A DNA stretch of 64,000 nucleotides from Tetmemena sp. SeJ-2015 (Eukaryota; Ciliophora; Spirotrichea; Sporadotrichida; Oxytrichidae): NCBI GenBank assembly GCA_027382625.1, contig JAJKFJ010021054.1:44502-108501 (forward strand). The letters run 5' to 3'. Numbering within the stretch: position 1 is the first letter of the stretch; every line of letters begins with the position of its first letter. The position numbers and the translations under genes were made by a program. A model generated the notes under the pieces. That model saw nothing but the letters and a program-made list of their open reading frames with translations, was not told where the DNA came from and made no database searches. Positions 52,075 to 64,000 of the stretch are shown here, piece by piece.

Positions 52075-54784
52075 TCATTACTCGCTTTAATATTTTCTTG
52101 ACGCCTCAGTATTTTAAGATTACCTATGGACTAGAATCTTGTGGCCCTCTGGATTCTGCTTAAACTGATAGTTAGTCATCTTATAGAGAACTAGAGGCTT
52201 CTTTTGAGGAGTCTTTTGCTAATTCTTCAAGAAGAGAGAGCTTGGTTCAATTGGCAGCTGCTTCATCTTGCAAAAGTAAAAGATGAATTATTATGAATAG
52301 AAATCTGTGAGAGGAGTTGGTCTCTGGCTATGTTGAAACTTTGATCAAAGAAGATTTTTGAGTTTTCTGTGATATTTAAAGTATTTATCTGGGTGCTGTC
52401 TAATATTTAGGCTGCATACTCTGGTTCATTCTGGAGAAACTCTAATATCTGCCTTTGATTTAATCATAAAATTTATCATAAAATTTTCACTTTAGGTTAT
52501 ATATATATACGCACCTCTCATAATAATCTTACATTTAATGAATTTTTATGATCAACAAACTCATTCTCATTAATCATCTACAAGCCTTGACTAGGAGCTT
52601 AGGGTTGCTAAAGTTAAGTTTATGACAAGCTCCTGTTGTTGTTGTTCTATTTCTATAGGTTTATGAAATTAAGAGCAGGCGGCAAGTCGAACTCCGAACT
52701 ATTGATTTGGTGTTGCAGCTTCCTGTCCAATTTTATAACTTCAAATAGATTAAGAAAAGAACTTAAACTTAAAATTTCTTCTGGGCTTTATCAGCCTTGA
52801 CAATCAAGTCCATGACCTTTTCCAATTCGAGTGAGCGTTCATAGAGCTTATCATTGTAGCTCTCCAGGTCCTTCCTGTACTTTTTAGTCATCATGAGATG
52901 CTTATCCTTTCTGTTCTCTTCCAACTTTGAATCAAAGCTGCTGATAGAGTCTTGCTCGTACATGCCTCGTTTGTTCTTGCCCGCTCCTCCCTTTCTCTTC
53001 TTCCTGTTCTTGATGGCTAAGTTTTAGAGTGGACTGCCTTCTCCATTGCTTGTATTCTACTACTACTGCTCTTAATGAAGTTCATGAGTCAGGAGGTTTT
53101 GAGAAGTGAGTTGCGGGTACTGTTGCTGCTTTAATTACTCAAAGAGGTTGGTATTATGAGGAGACATCTAAGGAGGAGTAGTAAAGTATTTGGCGAAGGA
53201 GCTTGCCCCGTATCCAGTGGTGGTAACTTATTACTCTGTCACACTTCTCTCCTGCTTTTATTGCTAGATAAGTTATAGATAAATAGACAAGTGTTTCTAT
53301 GGTAAAAATATTCGTATTAAAATTTGCAATGAATACTTCTACTGAGATTTTTGCTAATCATCTTAGTGCATGATAGTCTACTTGGGCTATTATTTCTATT
53401 CACTAAGCTTATTTAGTAGAGTGTTTGTTATATTTATAAATACTGTAAAAGCACACTACCCAGTACACATTATATTTTATATTGCCTTCTTGCCATTGAG
53501 TTGGAGTGAAATCGTTCGAGTTAAAGTGCTGTTGAGTTGAGAGGGGAGAGAAGGGCTAAACTTTGAGGACTTTATATTAGCCAGCTTTATTATACTCTTT
53601 AAGTTTTAGATCCTAGTTGAGGGAGTTACCTCCAAGATTCTTAGTCAAGGTGGGCATGCTTTGGTTTCATTCCAGATACCTTACACCACCACCCTAGTTA
53701 CTACTACCAAATTGCAGATATTGCTTTTGCAGTTTACTCTCATTTTCACCACTCTACCTTATTGCAGATGTATTCAGACTTTTGAAAAATTAAGAATGAT
53801 TTCTTTCAAAGTGCGATTATGATAACTTGCTTGCTGTGAGAAAGCCTCCTCAATTATCTCGTCCTTGGTTTGCTTCAAGCTCTTGAGGCTGATGAGATTT
53901 CGCTTCATCTCAGGTTAATTTGGATTGAACTTGATGTAGGACTCGAAAAAGTTCTTTCTCCGCTCGAGAGACGTGTAAAGCTCCATCTTCTTTTCTAGTA
54001 TCTTCTTGTCACTGAATGGAAGCATTTTGTAAGACTTGTACATACTCCCAGCCTTAACCACACTTTTATATATGACATCATTTATGAAAATGAGTAGTAT
54101 AAATAAAGCCTTGAAATTCCTGTGAGGTTGTACTTGAGTCATCTTTGCAGCGAAGGAGGTATCAAAGCTCGAAAGTGAGGAGGTGTGCCTAAGTTGCTGG
54201 CCTGTGCTCAAAATCTGCTCCATCTTCATTTTGTGGATGTACTTGTCCATAATTTCAGGCATTTTGTGGAATGGCGGCAGCTGCTCCTTCCTCTAGTCGA
54301 AAGAAATGAAACTCCCTCTTTGCCCGACAGCCTTGTTGTCCGGAGAAGTGGGGATTTAGTCTAACGGGAAGTCAGAAGCTGAAGCCTGCTGATAGGCTTT
54401 AGGCTCCTGAGCTTGGGTTCCTGATACATTTAGATTTTGCAAGGAGTGACTTTGGTGCATGGCCATGGATCCAGCCGCACGCAAAGTTAAAATTAACAAC
54501 TAAAAATTTATATTATCAAACTTCTTTTGGGCTTGAGCTGTGGCAGAAACACTTTGGATGTGAGCATTTTCTTCTCTGGTAGTTAATAAATACATAACCT
54601 ATTACAATTGCAATATCAATTTTAGTTACTCTCTTTGGACAATGATCTTATTAGGTAGTACATGATTGAGGTTCATCTTACTATTCTGAAGTGGCCTGTT
54701 GAATTCTTGAGCTTTCTTGTTGGTGACAAACACCATGAGTTGATAGCTGCTGCCACTATTACTACTTGACTGAGCCTTATTCAT
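52075..54784 (-). CDS. Unrecognised protein with basic and coiled-coil segments
   Basis: ATG 54784 (MNKAQSSSNSGSSYQLM), TGA at 52077-52075. Segments on the minus strand: FVTNKKAQEFNRPLQNSK; MAMHQSHSLQNLNVSG; PEIMDKYIHKMKMEQIL; YKMLPFSDKKILEKK; a basic patch NRKKRKGGAGKNKRG; the coiled coil RKDLESYNDKLYERSLELEK; then FDLPPALNFINLQKQ and, after another break, QILEFLQNEPEYAAQIL to YKMTNYQFKQNPEGHK. The IES at 54050 has a clean pointer; breaks near 54,530, 53,800-53,100, 52,750, 52,500 and 52,280 are unresolved. No known domain. Confidence 0.6.
54050..54106 (-). other. IES, pointer AAGGCT
   Basis: 57 bp between plus-strand AGCCTT at 54050 and 54107. Removal joins VQPHRNFKA to GSMYKSYKM. Confidence 0.85.
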
Positions 54785-54992
54785 TTTGTTAATCTAAAAA
54801 TCTTTACAACAAGAGAATTAGACTTGCTTAATCAATTATATTTAAGCAAATAATTAATACTCTTGGATTTTAACAAAATAAGCCAACAATACATGTGATA
54901 AATCCATTAAATATGTTATCATTTGTCTATAGCATATCGATTTGATCATAAATTAGTGAGTGAAGCAATTAAATTTTTAATAAAAAGGGTCA

Positions 54993-57900
54993 ATGTTGCA
55001 ATTAGATGAGGAGGGGATCTTGATGCAGCGGATTTCGCACATTAGGCAAGCATAACTTACTCATAACAAGAAGTTGAGCTCGGAGATAGAGATTTAAATC
55101 ACCTCGCCCGGCTTCAACTTAAAGGAACCCATCAATCGCAAGCAATTCAACATCGGCATCATCAGCTTTGAAGAGATTGATAGGAGGTAGTCTTTCAAAT
55201 TATAGATGATTATTTGAGATGAACTATTTATCTTTCGCAGTTGGGTCTATGAAATTCAAGAGTCATGACGAGTATATTTCACCAGATAAGTTAGGTGCTC
55301 TAGGGTCTAATTTTAGATTTGAAATTCAAAATAGGCTCGCCCTCAAATCTTCAGTCTATCTTTCTTTCAATAAGCCATTTGTATTTTTCAAAATAGCTCT
55401 TAATATTTTTCTTCTGAACAAAATAGCGACTTAGAAGGCACGCCTGCAAGTGCTTTGATTTTCTTCCCAGCTCATTCCTAGGAGAGCAGTGCTCATTATA
55501 TACTTTCGCTGAATCTGCTTTTAATTTTGCTAATGTGGTTGAGAGTAGCCCTTAGAAGCGAAACCTTCAATAAATTAGGACACAATAATTACGCAACCAA
55601 GACCAAGGCCTATTCTAATTCTAACAAAATGGAGACAACTCAAAAGATAATAATATATCCTTAAAATTCTGCTACTCCTTTTTTCTTTATAGATATTAGC
55701 TAGCCTAGTTCTGAAGAAGAAAGATTCTTAGAGAAATAAAGAGCGAAGGCAATACTTGTGAGCAACATCGAGAGTCTGAGTATATCTCAGAGAGACTCAG
55801 CTGAGCTGCAAATAGAGTAACTCGATATCTTGACTCAGCAGAGGATCACAATTTCGCACAAGAAATTTGCAAACTCCAAATACAACAGTGGCAAGACTCT
55901 CAACTTAAAGTGTAATGTAGCTATTTATACTTGAATGTTACTTAAATATCCCCGCAAAGAAAACCAGTCTGACCAGAGATAGATTCTCTATGATTTCTAA
56001 CTTGAATCTAACACCATTATTTATTACATATTAAATAATTAATCACTCGAAGAGAAGCATATTCTCTAAGAAGATGCAGCAAGATGGATCTCAACTCTCT
56101 GCCTCTCAGTATTCAAAGTTTGATTTGCTAAGACAAAGAAACTTCAAGATAGAGTCTGGCAGTTTAATTGGTAGTGAGGATTTTGGGGAACATTTACATT
56201 CTTTTAATATCTTTCAGATTTACTTTTTAAGTTAATTCGTATGGAGCTCACTGAGATGCTCACCTTCAATCTATTTTCTAATCCTTAAGATTATTTAAAA
56301 GCAGAGAGATCAAATAATACTTTTTCCTTTTCATAATAGAATTGTGTGTGTGTGTGTGTGCATGACAACTACCTGAATAGGATTAAGCAGTTTCTAATGT
56401 TATAGAAGTTAGGCACTCTCCGCAGAGCTAATCTGGAATTAGACCATATCATCAATTTAAAGCAAATAATTTTCCTCTTCAATAATTAATTCACCTATTT
56501 CATATCGTTAGCATACTAAGGAAATAGAGAAATAGTCACAACTCAGGTAGCAAAGAGAGCAAGAAGAGTCAGATTCACAGAGAAGAATTCGCTAAGTCTA
56601 TCCTGGGACTAAGACTTGACTCAGAGAGCCAGAAATCTATCTCCGATGTCACTGCCTTAGAGAATGAACTTCATAATCATTTAATGAAAGTGTTCTAAAA
56701 TATAATGATGCACTTTTATTTGGCTCAGATCGGAAGTTCAAGTTCAAAAATGGAGGTTAAATAAGAAGCTACGATTAGATAGGAGATTCCTCAAGATCAA
56801 GTCCTGAAAAAGTCTTCAATCTCAACAACCGCTCGTTTAAGCTTCAGAGAGACCAAAAATTTTAATTTTCCATTTGATAAGACCAAGTATTATAGGGGGA
56901 TGATCAGCACTTCCGAATCCCTTCCTCTCAAGAGCCGATGTCGGCTTTGCTCGCAAAAAAGGATAGTGAAAACTCTTTCAACTAGATTCCGTACTGCAAG
57001 GCTTACAAATAAGATTTTTTTAATAACAAATAGACACCATCTCTCAAACTGCCAGCAAAATGCTCTCACAACTCAACTCCCACTATCACTTCAAGTAAAC
57101 CCTCAAACACTAATACTCTCATTTAAGAATCTGAAGAGAGGAAGCTTAATTCTAAAGATGGAGAGAGGTAAAGGGCAATACCTACCTACAGCATATTTAA
57201 GAACCATGTTTTCCAAAGGATGAGAAATTATTCAGCAGATACTTTTGAAAATAGTGAGCGTATATCTTACTTTTTTCCTCTTGCTAAATAGGAAGTTGAT
57301 AATACTTCTTTTTTAAAGTCCTAGATTTCAGGCAGAAACTTTCCAGAACAAATCTTAAGTGCTATAGTAAATAGATTATAAGTAAACTCTGATTGATAAA
57401 AGTGATGAGCAAGAGTTAGCGGAAGAGAGCGAGCACGAGAAGTCTTTCAGTTTTAAGAGAATAGAGCAGGGATACACCCTAAACTTCAATTAGTTGCTTA
57501 GGCCTACTACGAAATATGATCAGCTATCGCCCTCTCTTCGATTCGATACGGAGAGTGATCTACAGCATTTGGATTCTTTAATTAAATGTAAAAGCCTATT
57601 GTGACATTTAAGTGGATTCTCTATAGCAAATATAGCTGATGACATCATAGTTCTAACTTTTAAGGCCTAATTCAATATACCCATATTCGAAACTTATCAT
57701 ATAGTAACCCTCCTATTATTATTATTTCTTGTAATATCAGAGAATCTGCAACTCACTCAAAGTGTGTAAACAGCTATGAGCAAACGATTTTCTCCCAAGT
57801 TCAACATCCTCGAAGAGTCCATTTGCTAGGAGGACTTCAGCAAGCCAAATTTATTTTCCCAGGAGGAGAGCTTCAGAGAAGGGGATGATATCGAAAGTAG

Positions 57901-58300
57901 AATAGTTTCCTTTGGCTCTTAGAGTGAGTAGAAGCACTTCTCACCACTCTAAAATGATAAGAAATAAAAGTCAATCATTAAAGACCTCAGCTCCAAACTC
58001 AGGTCGTTGCATCATCATCATAGTAAATTCATTCTAATATGTGTGTATGTGTTCCTTAGCTTAGTTTACTTTATCTATCCCTTTTAATTGCTTTTAAAAG
58101 CACCAGCTGATAGAGTCTACAGATAGAAGGAATTTGAGGACAGACTCGCCTCCTAATTTTACAGATCTTAGCATGAGAAAAGCAAGCCCCTTGAGATATA
58201 AACCTAGAAAATCAGGTAGAGGTCAGATAATGAGCAAATCACTCACTAAAACTACAACGCCCTCCCCTTAAAACTCAGGCAAGATATTCTAATAATTTGA
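54993..58300 (+). CDS. Unrecognised, mostly disordered protein with one C-terminal membrane helix
   Basis: ATG 54993 (MLQLDEEGILMQRISHIRQA), then SPGFNLKEPINRKQFN. Many short coding segments with frame changes follow (55.2, 55.75, 56.05, 56.5, 56.9, 57.4, 57.8 kb), Ser/Glu/Lys-rich throughout. Near the end a hydrophobic helix (FILICVYVFLSLVYFIYPF) precedes EFEDRLASQFYRSQHEK and TGA 58298. It looks like one heavily interrupted gene, but I could not confirm each junction, so part could belong to another locus. A (GT)n microsatellite lies at 56,343-56,360. No domain recognised. Confidence 0.5.
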
Positions 58301-58404
58301 TCATCTGAGATAAGGCCACTCTAATTAATATTATGACCATCATACTCTGCAAATTTATGAGATTTTATTTTTTAATTTTACTTATCTGGCAATAATAATT
58401 TAAG

Positions 58405-58782
58405 ATGAATCTTACTCGACTAAAAATTGATAAATACGATACTAAGATGCTCGACAACGAATTGATGAGTTAGCAAGAATATAAAAATAGCTAACCTGGC
58501 AATTAAAAAATGAAGGCCGATAAATATCCAAAGCAGTATCATAATTTAGAAGCTCGAATTCAATAGTAGACCAACACCAAATTTTATTAAAGCTTTGACC
58601 ATAATCATAGAAGTCTTCGCAACACTTTATTTGAAATAAATATTTTGGAGATGTGCACTAACAAGATTTTTATTAGAGAGAAACATTTTATGCTTATCTA
58701 TTAATCATATCCATTAAAAGGTTCTTCCTCCAAACTTTATATGTAAAACTATTATTTATAATTTTTAGGAAATCTAGGCTGA
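58405..58782 (+). CDS. Small unrecognised protein, uninterrupted 125 codons
   Basis: ATG 58405 (MNLTRLKIDKYDTKMLD) runs in one frame with TAA/TAG as Gln to TGA 58780. The first 70 residues are Lys/Gln/Asn-rich and hydrophilic. The last 40 are more AT-driven and may not be genuine coding. Confidence 0.4.
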
Positions 58783-59200
58783 ATAATTTATCCTTTATTT
58801 ACGTTGCCCATTTTTTCTCCCTCAAAATAAAAAGCTGGGATATGTATTTATTGCTTATTAATTAGACTTAAAAGGAAGAAATCTATAGAAGTCAGACAAA
58901 GGAATTTTTTACAACCTGTATTTAGAGTTATTAGTGTTGCTGTTAAAACAGCCATGCCAATATATCTTTTTGTTTGATTAAGTATTTTCATTTTATTTAT
59001 ATTAAATAATTTACAGCCTAGAAAGTTACGTTTAAGCCAAATGAGTAGATTGCTGGTATAGGATAAAATAAATTACATAAATCTGAATTAAATTAAGTGT
59101 TTTTCATTCAGAAAATACTACTTTAGACTTTTAAAAGAATATCACGTACTTTTGTATAAAATAAAAAAAATTGAAGAAGAAAAAAATTGTAATTTCTGGT
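58783..59200. other. AT-rich spacer
   Basis: No supported gene. Confidence 0.5.
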
Positions 59201-60205
59201 ATAAACATGGTTGAAGGTGGTATTTTTACTAAAATATAATGTCATCATGATGAGTTTGGAATTATATTCTTGAGTACTAACTAGAAGGAGACAAAGCACA
59301 AGAGTCGTAAAAGCGTCAATCCTTGGGACTTTCAAAGAGTCATAAAGCCACAGTTTTATTAGGGTTATGCTCACAACAACAACAATGATTTAAGTCTCTG
59401 AATTTATAGTCATTGATAAGTATATTTATCTGTTATAATGAGAGTGCTTTTGAGGAAAGATTCGATGTGAATGTAGGCTTAGATCTAATCTACGAATAGA
59501 TCTGCAAAAATCAGAGTAAATTAAACTCACTTCTCCTCACTCAAACTATCAAGCGACCCTCTAAACCTAGTCCAAGCAAGAAGTAGATCATAATAACATA
59601 GTCTTCCCCATCCAAAACAAACACACTCTAAATTCCAAGAGCCAACTCTAAAGACAAAACTCATTTTTATACTGGAGAGAAGCCTAAAATTTCTGAATTG
59701 CTTAATCTTAGCAAGCAGTAAAGTCGAAATAGTCAGAATCAACGTGGGGAGCAATCTATTGCAAGCTAAGGAACTTAAAATTAGTGCCAGAAATCTAGAT
59801 CTCCCTCTAATTAGAGAAAGCTCGCACAGTACTATGTGCAAATGCCTTGTAATATGTAGTAGGACTTTGATCAAGAGTGATGATCAAAGGAGATCATTAT
59901 TGGATGGAGTAATGCTTGAACCTGCAAGTATAGATATAAAGTTAATTGCTGCTTATACTCAAAGAAGAGAACATTTTAAGATTTTAAAACCCTTTATTCT
60001 AATGTCTCTAAACTCAAAGTGGCATACTCAGTCAAGACTGTTTGACTAATAAGTTGAAGAGTTTAAATTTCCGCTGTTAAAGAATAATAGAGAAGACTGT
60101 AAAATTGAATTTAAATTATCTGCTAGAAAGAGTGAGCAGGCAGCATAAATTCCAACAAGTTATTTGAAAATTTTTGATAAGCCAATACGTTTAAGACTAA
60201 TTTGA
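59200..60205 (+). CDS. Unrecognised Ser/Lys/Gln-rich protein
   Basis: Coding is clear from about 59,290 (KETKHKSRKSVNPWDFQRV) through YAHNNNNNESAFEERFDVN, QIIITQSSPSKTNTLQ and EKPKISELLNLSKQQ to FDKPIRLRLI and TGA 60203. The start codon is not identified. A break near 59,390-59,430 fits an IES with pointer AATGA, and a 13-bp IES lies at 59868. No domain recognised. Confidence 0.55.
59868..59880 (+). other. 13-bp IES, pointer TGATCAA
   Basis: TGATCAA at 59868 and 59881 with six bases between. Removal deletes an in-frame TGA and joins NMQQDFDQ to RRSLLDGVMLEP. Confidence 0.75.
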
Positions 60206-60690
60206 AGAAATCTTAATTGCTTATTCTAAAAGACTGATTGATTTTAAGTAGTATAATTTTAAATTACTTTTAAAATTGAGAAGAATAGCAAGTAGCCAAA
60301 TTGAAGTTGCGTTATCACGCAGAGAGCCAAGTAGTTGCATTGCTGACGTTCAACAATTTTCAATAACAAACTCAATTGTATACACTAGCAGGCTAGAATT
60401 ATAATCACTCGTATTAAGAAGAGCGACAGTGTTTGGATATGGCTTCAAGCCAGTGATGTTATCAAGATTTATTAACTCTTATTAATTAACTTTTTCAATG
60501 TGCATTGTATAAGTTATTATAAACTTTTATATATTAGACTTTATTTTAAATAGAAGTGATTTGTATCTTCTCATCTCAATTAGGTATTATACAGATCCAA
60601 ATTATCTATTGTTTTAGGGTAGGCTATTGTTACTTTATGCTAATTTTTGCAAAAAATCCTATGATTTTGTATCTTAAAATTATAAATAAA
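60206..60690. other. AT-rich spacer
   Basis: About 480 bp with no supported gene; any 5' part of the next gene is not recognisable here. Confidence 0.4.
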
Positions 60691-61435
60691 CTAACAGTTC
60701 AAATAAAGGCAAGTCTCGAAATAATTAAGAATCTGACGAAGAAAAAATAGATAGACGCTCTCATAGAAAACAAAAAAGGCCCAGAGAAGAATTAGCAAAT
60801 GAACTTGAAAATCTGAAATAGGAAACTGATGCTCTGAAGGTGCTTTCTTGTCGAGGAGCGGTAAATATCGTTCTAGCACTTCTCTACACGCTAATTCACT
60901 CTATTATCTAAATTTTATATATAATGGTGGGTGCTTGCATAGTGCTAGTAGATGAAACTAGTATAGACATAATTTTATCATTCACACTTCCACTGCCTTT
61001 GGCAAATCTAATTTTCCAGTGTGTCAACCATAAGCTGCAAGTAAAGTTCTTAAGACTCAGCATTTTCACAGTCTAAAATATAAAATTGAAAACACATCAT
61101 ACTGCTTTAATTATGTCTACATTCCAATAGTGATAACTCTGGCTTTGAATAGTTTCCTGATCTGGCTAACAGTGACTGATAATTCAGGCGTAAGATGGAC
61201 AAGTCAAACTTCAAAGCAAACTGTAACCACTTACTATAAGTTGAGGGGAAGGACTATCATCTCCAGCAAGGAATAGATGGTAACTCACTAGACTGATGCC
61301 TACTTTCTCGTCATAATTTTACTAATTCTAAACTTAATTTACGCCTTCAGCTACCATCTCTATGCGGCTGGAATGAAAAATTATCAGCTAATGAAAGAAC
61401 TTAACATCCAAAATCAAGTCAACAGCAGTCTGTGA
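60691..61435 (+). CDS. Unrecognised multi-pass membrane protein
   Basis: An N-terminal charged coiled coil (RRSHRKQKRPREELANELEN, then LKQETDALKVL) precedes about four hydrophobic segments: VNIVLALLYTLIHSII, IILSFTLPLPLANLIF, YIPIVITLALNSFLIWLTV, AYFLVIILLILNLIYAFSY. It ends LNIQNQVNSSL with TGA 61433. A frame change near 61,100-61,120 separates the second and third helices. The start codon is not identified. The family is unknown to me. Confidence 0.55.
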
Positions 61436-61675
61436 ATAAAGATACCTGATAAGACATAAACAGACAAGATCAGGTATCTAGATAAAGAACCCATCAGACA
61501 ATTTACCTCATATAAATCTAAAGGTATGAAAGTTATCTATCTTAATTTAATTAATAAGCAATCGATTAAATACTCATTGGTGAAGATATATTTAGGGGAA
61601 ACTTAAAAACTAATTAAAGAGTCAATGATGTTTGCTGATTTTACTGTCTATTAACTTTATTGGCTTCTGCTTCAA
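61436..61675. other. Spacer between convergent genes
   Basis: 240 bp, AT-rich, no gene seen. Confidence 0.45.
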
Positions 61676-64000
61676 TCATAATTAAATAAAATTATGGTAA
61701 TTATAAATTCCATTTTTATTGAATTTGGGAGGAAGCCGATCATCGCCTGTTGATTTTAGAAATAGCTTATCTCGAAAATCATTTATATCCATTAGATACC
61801 TCATAGTGGGCCTTCCATGCGCGCATATCCAAGGATCTTTAAGGCCACTAAGCCCGCTGACTATGTCATACTACTACCTTCTCTCTAATTTCTTTCCCAC
61901 CATAACGCTCTTCCTGCAAGCTTTCAAAGATAGGACTTGCATTACTTTCTTGGGCATCAAGTAGTCAAAAATCTGCTAGTCAGTCACATACTTATTCCTC
62001 GTTCTCTCATCCGTGTCAAAATTCCTAATCGAAGTTACCAAGTTATGAAAGTCACTCTCCTCAAATTGTGTATCGTTGCTTTGAGGAAGTGAATGTACTC
62101 TTATCTACACTCGCTTACTATCCCATTATGTTTTCTCAAACTGGAAGCCAAAAGCATTGAAGATTCTTTCATAGGTCTCTACTATGCAAAACAAGTCTGC
62201 ATCATACTCTATGATGATTGGCTTGATAAGAGGCTACGAATCTATTTTCAGAGATCCCGTGTACCTTTCCAAATGCTATCTTTCATCGCATGCATGTTGA
62301 TCTAGTATGAATAGGTCATTCTGGTTAAGATTTCCTATAATGAAGCCATTATTGAACTGACCCAGTATTCTCAGCATCAAGAACTCTTTCTTCCAAAACT
62401 TCTTTCTCATCATCTCGTTGTTCAAGTCAAACATCAATCGATCATGATACTTAAGGTGGTTTTCGTAGTTAGTCCTCTAAAAGCGAGGTCTTAATCTAGA
62501 CTTGAAACTAAACTTTGAGGGCAATTAGGGAGCATCGAAATCCTCAAGTTGTTGCTAAGCGTATAACATCTCATCGAAGAGCATTTACTCAAGAGAAAAA
62601 TGCAAAGTCTTCTCACTTTTGAAGATTTGATACTGATCACTCAAGAATTAATCTTGGTCATAGAACTGGGAGCAAATCAATCTTGCCTGTGTGTAGTCAG
62701 GGAAATAGGTTGCTGTTGTCGAGTCCTCTGTGTAGCAATTAAAAGTGAACATAAAGAAATTTGATGAAGAGAAAGCAAGTTCTTGCATCGAACAAGTCTA
62801 TTTCATTATCCTCTTCCTCTACGAGAAATTGATCGTAAGATTGTTCATCCTTCACTCCAAGATTGAATTCGATTCCTTCATTCTTAAGTTTATCGAGATC
62901 TGTGACTTTGAATCTCTTAAAATCTGGCTCTAATTTTAGCAACTCCTCTTCTTCTTTGAACCAAGAGTTTTCCTCACCATCATATAGTTCTGAAAGCTTC
63001 TTTTAATCCTCTTCGTCTGATATCACGGGAGAGTTTGAAATTACATATACATTCACTAACTTCTTGAGTGGATATTTTCTATACTTCAATTTCTTGAGCT
63101 TCTTTTTCAAAACTGAAGGTGTGCACTTAATTATCTACTACTCAGGAAAGTATTTCGTAGGGTCTTCACCAATTGGAGCTTAATAGAGTTGCACTGTTCT
63201 CAAAGGGTTATCTCTTATCTCCTAGAGGTCCTGAAAGCTTAAAATCTCGGAAAAGCCCTCTGAGTTAGTTTGATAGATCTTAGAATTCACTTGAGAGTCT
63301 TAAGTTGTTACTACTTTCTCTACCTTCTATGACTTGTCACTTTAGGATTTAAAGAGAGCAACCTAGGATTAAGTAAAAGCCTGGGTTGAAGCTGCTGTTG
63401 ATTCTTAAAATTCTTGAGAATCATGAAGTTGGAAATCTATATCCATTTGCTACCTCAGCTTTATCTATTCTTCAGTATACAAGGGACATATCTCATTGAA
63501 ACGCTAAAGGAAAAGAGATCTTATCTTTTCATAGACTGCTTTTTCAATCTCTGGTTTGAAGAAAAACTTTCTAATGTCAGCTTGGAGCTTTAAATCGTAG
63601 TTAGAAATTCCAGTTTCAATATTTATAAAGACGAAAGGGATGGTCTTATCAGCGATCATGAAATCTCTATAGAGTTGCTAAAATATAGCCTTCATTCTCT
63701 TCGTTGATTCTACTGGTCATCCGTTTACAAACATGTGGATACACTACAAAAAAATCAAGACAAGGTCAAAAGCTTACTTTGTTTATTAAAATCTTGAGAG
63801 TCTCTCTCTGTGGCCTAGTTAGGAAAGTTTGAATTTAAATGCTCCCATTTATCAAGCTGTCATTGTATTAAATGAGCTCAGTGTTGATATTTGGACAGCT
63901 CTTTCTGAACTATTTCTCAAGTATCTTTCTAAGATTGATCTCCACTGTAGGCCATTTATCAGTAGCAAATATTGTGCTCATAACTCTAAAAAGGTCAATA
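61676..64000 (-). CDS. PMS2: PMS2-type MutL homologue (mismatch repair endonuclease subunit), N-terminus beyond window
   Basis: TGA at 61678-61676. The C-terminal domain has FLMLRILGQFNNGFIIG and the MutLalpha endonuclease metal motif DQHACDERQHLE (DQHAxxExxxxE), then KACRKSVMVGKKLE and CAHGRPTMRYLMDINDF, all typical of PMS2 (yeast PMS1). Upstream an acidic linker (62.6-63.5 kb) follows the end of the N-terminal ATPase-type domain (IHMFVNG-PVESTKRMKAIF, IADKTIPFVFINIE). A GT-AG intron (GTAAGCTTTTG...TTGTAG) lies at about 63,744-63,776. An in-frame TGA at 63,718-63,720 interrupts VNG-PVES. The ATPase motifs lie outside the window. It nicks DNA as a heterodimer with MLH1 in mismatch repair. Confidence 0.94.

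Overview
The window reads as germline (micronuclear) DNA of a spirotrich ciliate of the Oxytricha/Stylonychia/Tetmemena kind. Three things seen in the sequence support this. (1) Conserved proteins run through TAA and TAG as if these were Gln, and end at TGA. (2) Genes are interrupted by two kinds of insert: GT-AG introns, and AT-rich segments (about 9 to 110 bp, one of 1,108 bp) bounded by short direct repeats. Removing one repeat copy plus the segment restores a conserved frame. This is how internally eliminated sequences (IESs) with pointers behave; the coding pieces between them are MDSs. (3) Two genes are scrambled. No macronuclear reference was available, so all IES and MDS calls are inferred from reading frame, pointer repeat and protein conservation.

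Layout. 1-954: intact Tc1/mariner-type transposase, cut by the window edge (-). 2.6-6.7 kb: two unrecognised genes (+). 6.7-7.8 kb: LST8 (-). 8.1-10.8 kb: CCT-domain gene (+); a 1.1-kb IES in its CCT domain holds pieces of another gene. 11.3-13.7 kb: BRPF/JADE-like PHD protein, one uninterrupted frame (+). 14.1-15.2 kb: the other pieces of a PH plus papain-like hydrolase gene (-). 15.2-15.8 kb: fold-back element. 15.9-18.9 kb: two disordered-protein genes (-). 19.65-22.77 kb: TRIM-like RING/B-box/kelch gene with its RING segment inverted. 23-26.7 kb: OSCA/TMEM63-type channel (+). 26.8-27.6 kb: Cys-rich surface-type protein (-). 27.8-28.4 kb: small unknown gene, then a GC-rich island. 29.3-39.0 kb: very large AGC kinase (+). 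39.0-40.6 kb: near-perfect 1.5-kb palindrome. 41.1-43.9 kb: CFAP99. 44.0-45.7 kb: flavin disulfide reductase. 45.8-49.2 kb: DEP and AAAP transporter segments. 49.4-52.0 kb: Miro GTPase. 52.1-54.8 kb: unknown (-). 55.0-61.4 kb: four unknown loci (+). 61.7-64 kb: PMS2-type MutL (-), cut by the window edge.

The main discovery is a pair of scrambled genes. In the PH/papain-like gene, MDSs alternate strictly between 14.1-14.3 kb and 9.66-10.3 kb through six matching pointers (6-12 bp). Its second set of MDSs lies inside an IES of the CCT gene, with the complete PHD gene between the two sets. In the TRIM-like gene, the RING and half of the B-box lie downstream on the opposite strand and join the rest through a 12-bp pointer.

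The genes share no pathway. They cover TOR signalling (LST8, Rim15/Greatwall-type kinase), chromatin, cilia, mitochondria, mismatch repair and membrane transport, as expected if each becomes its own somatic chromosome.
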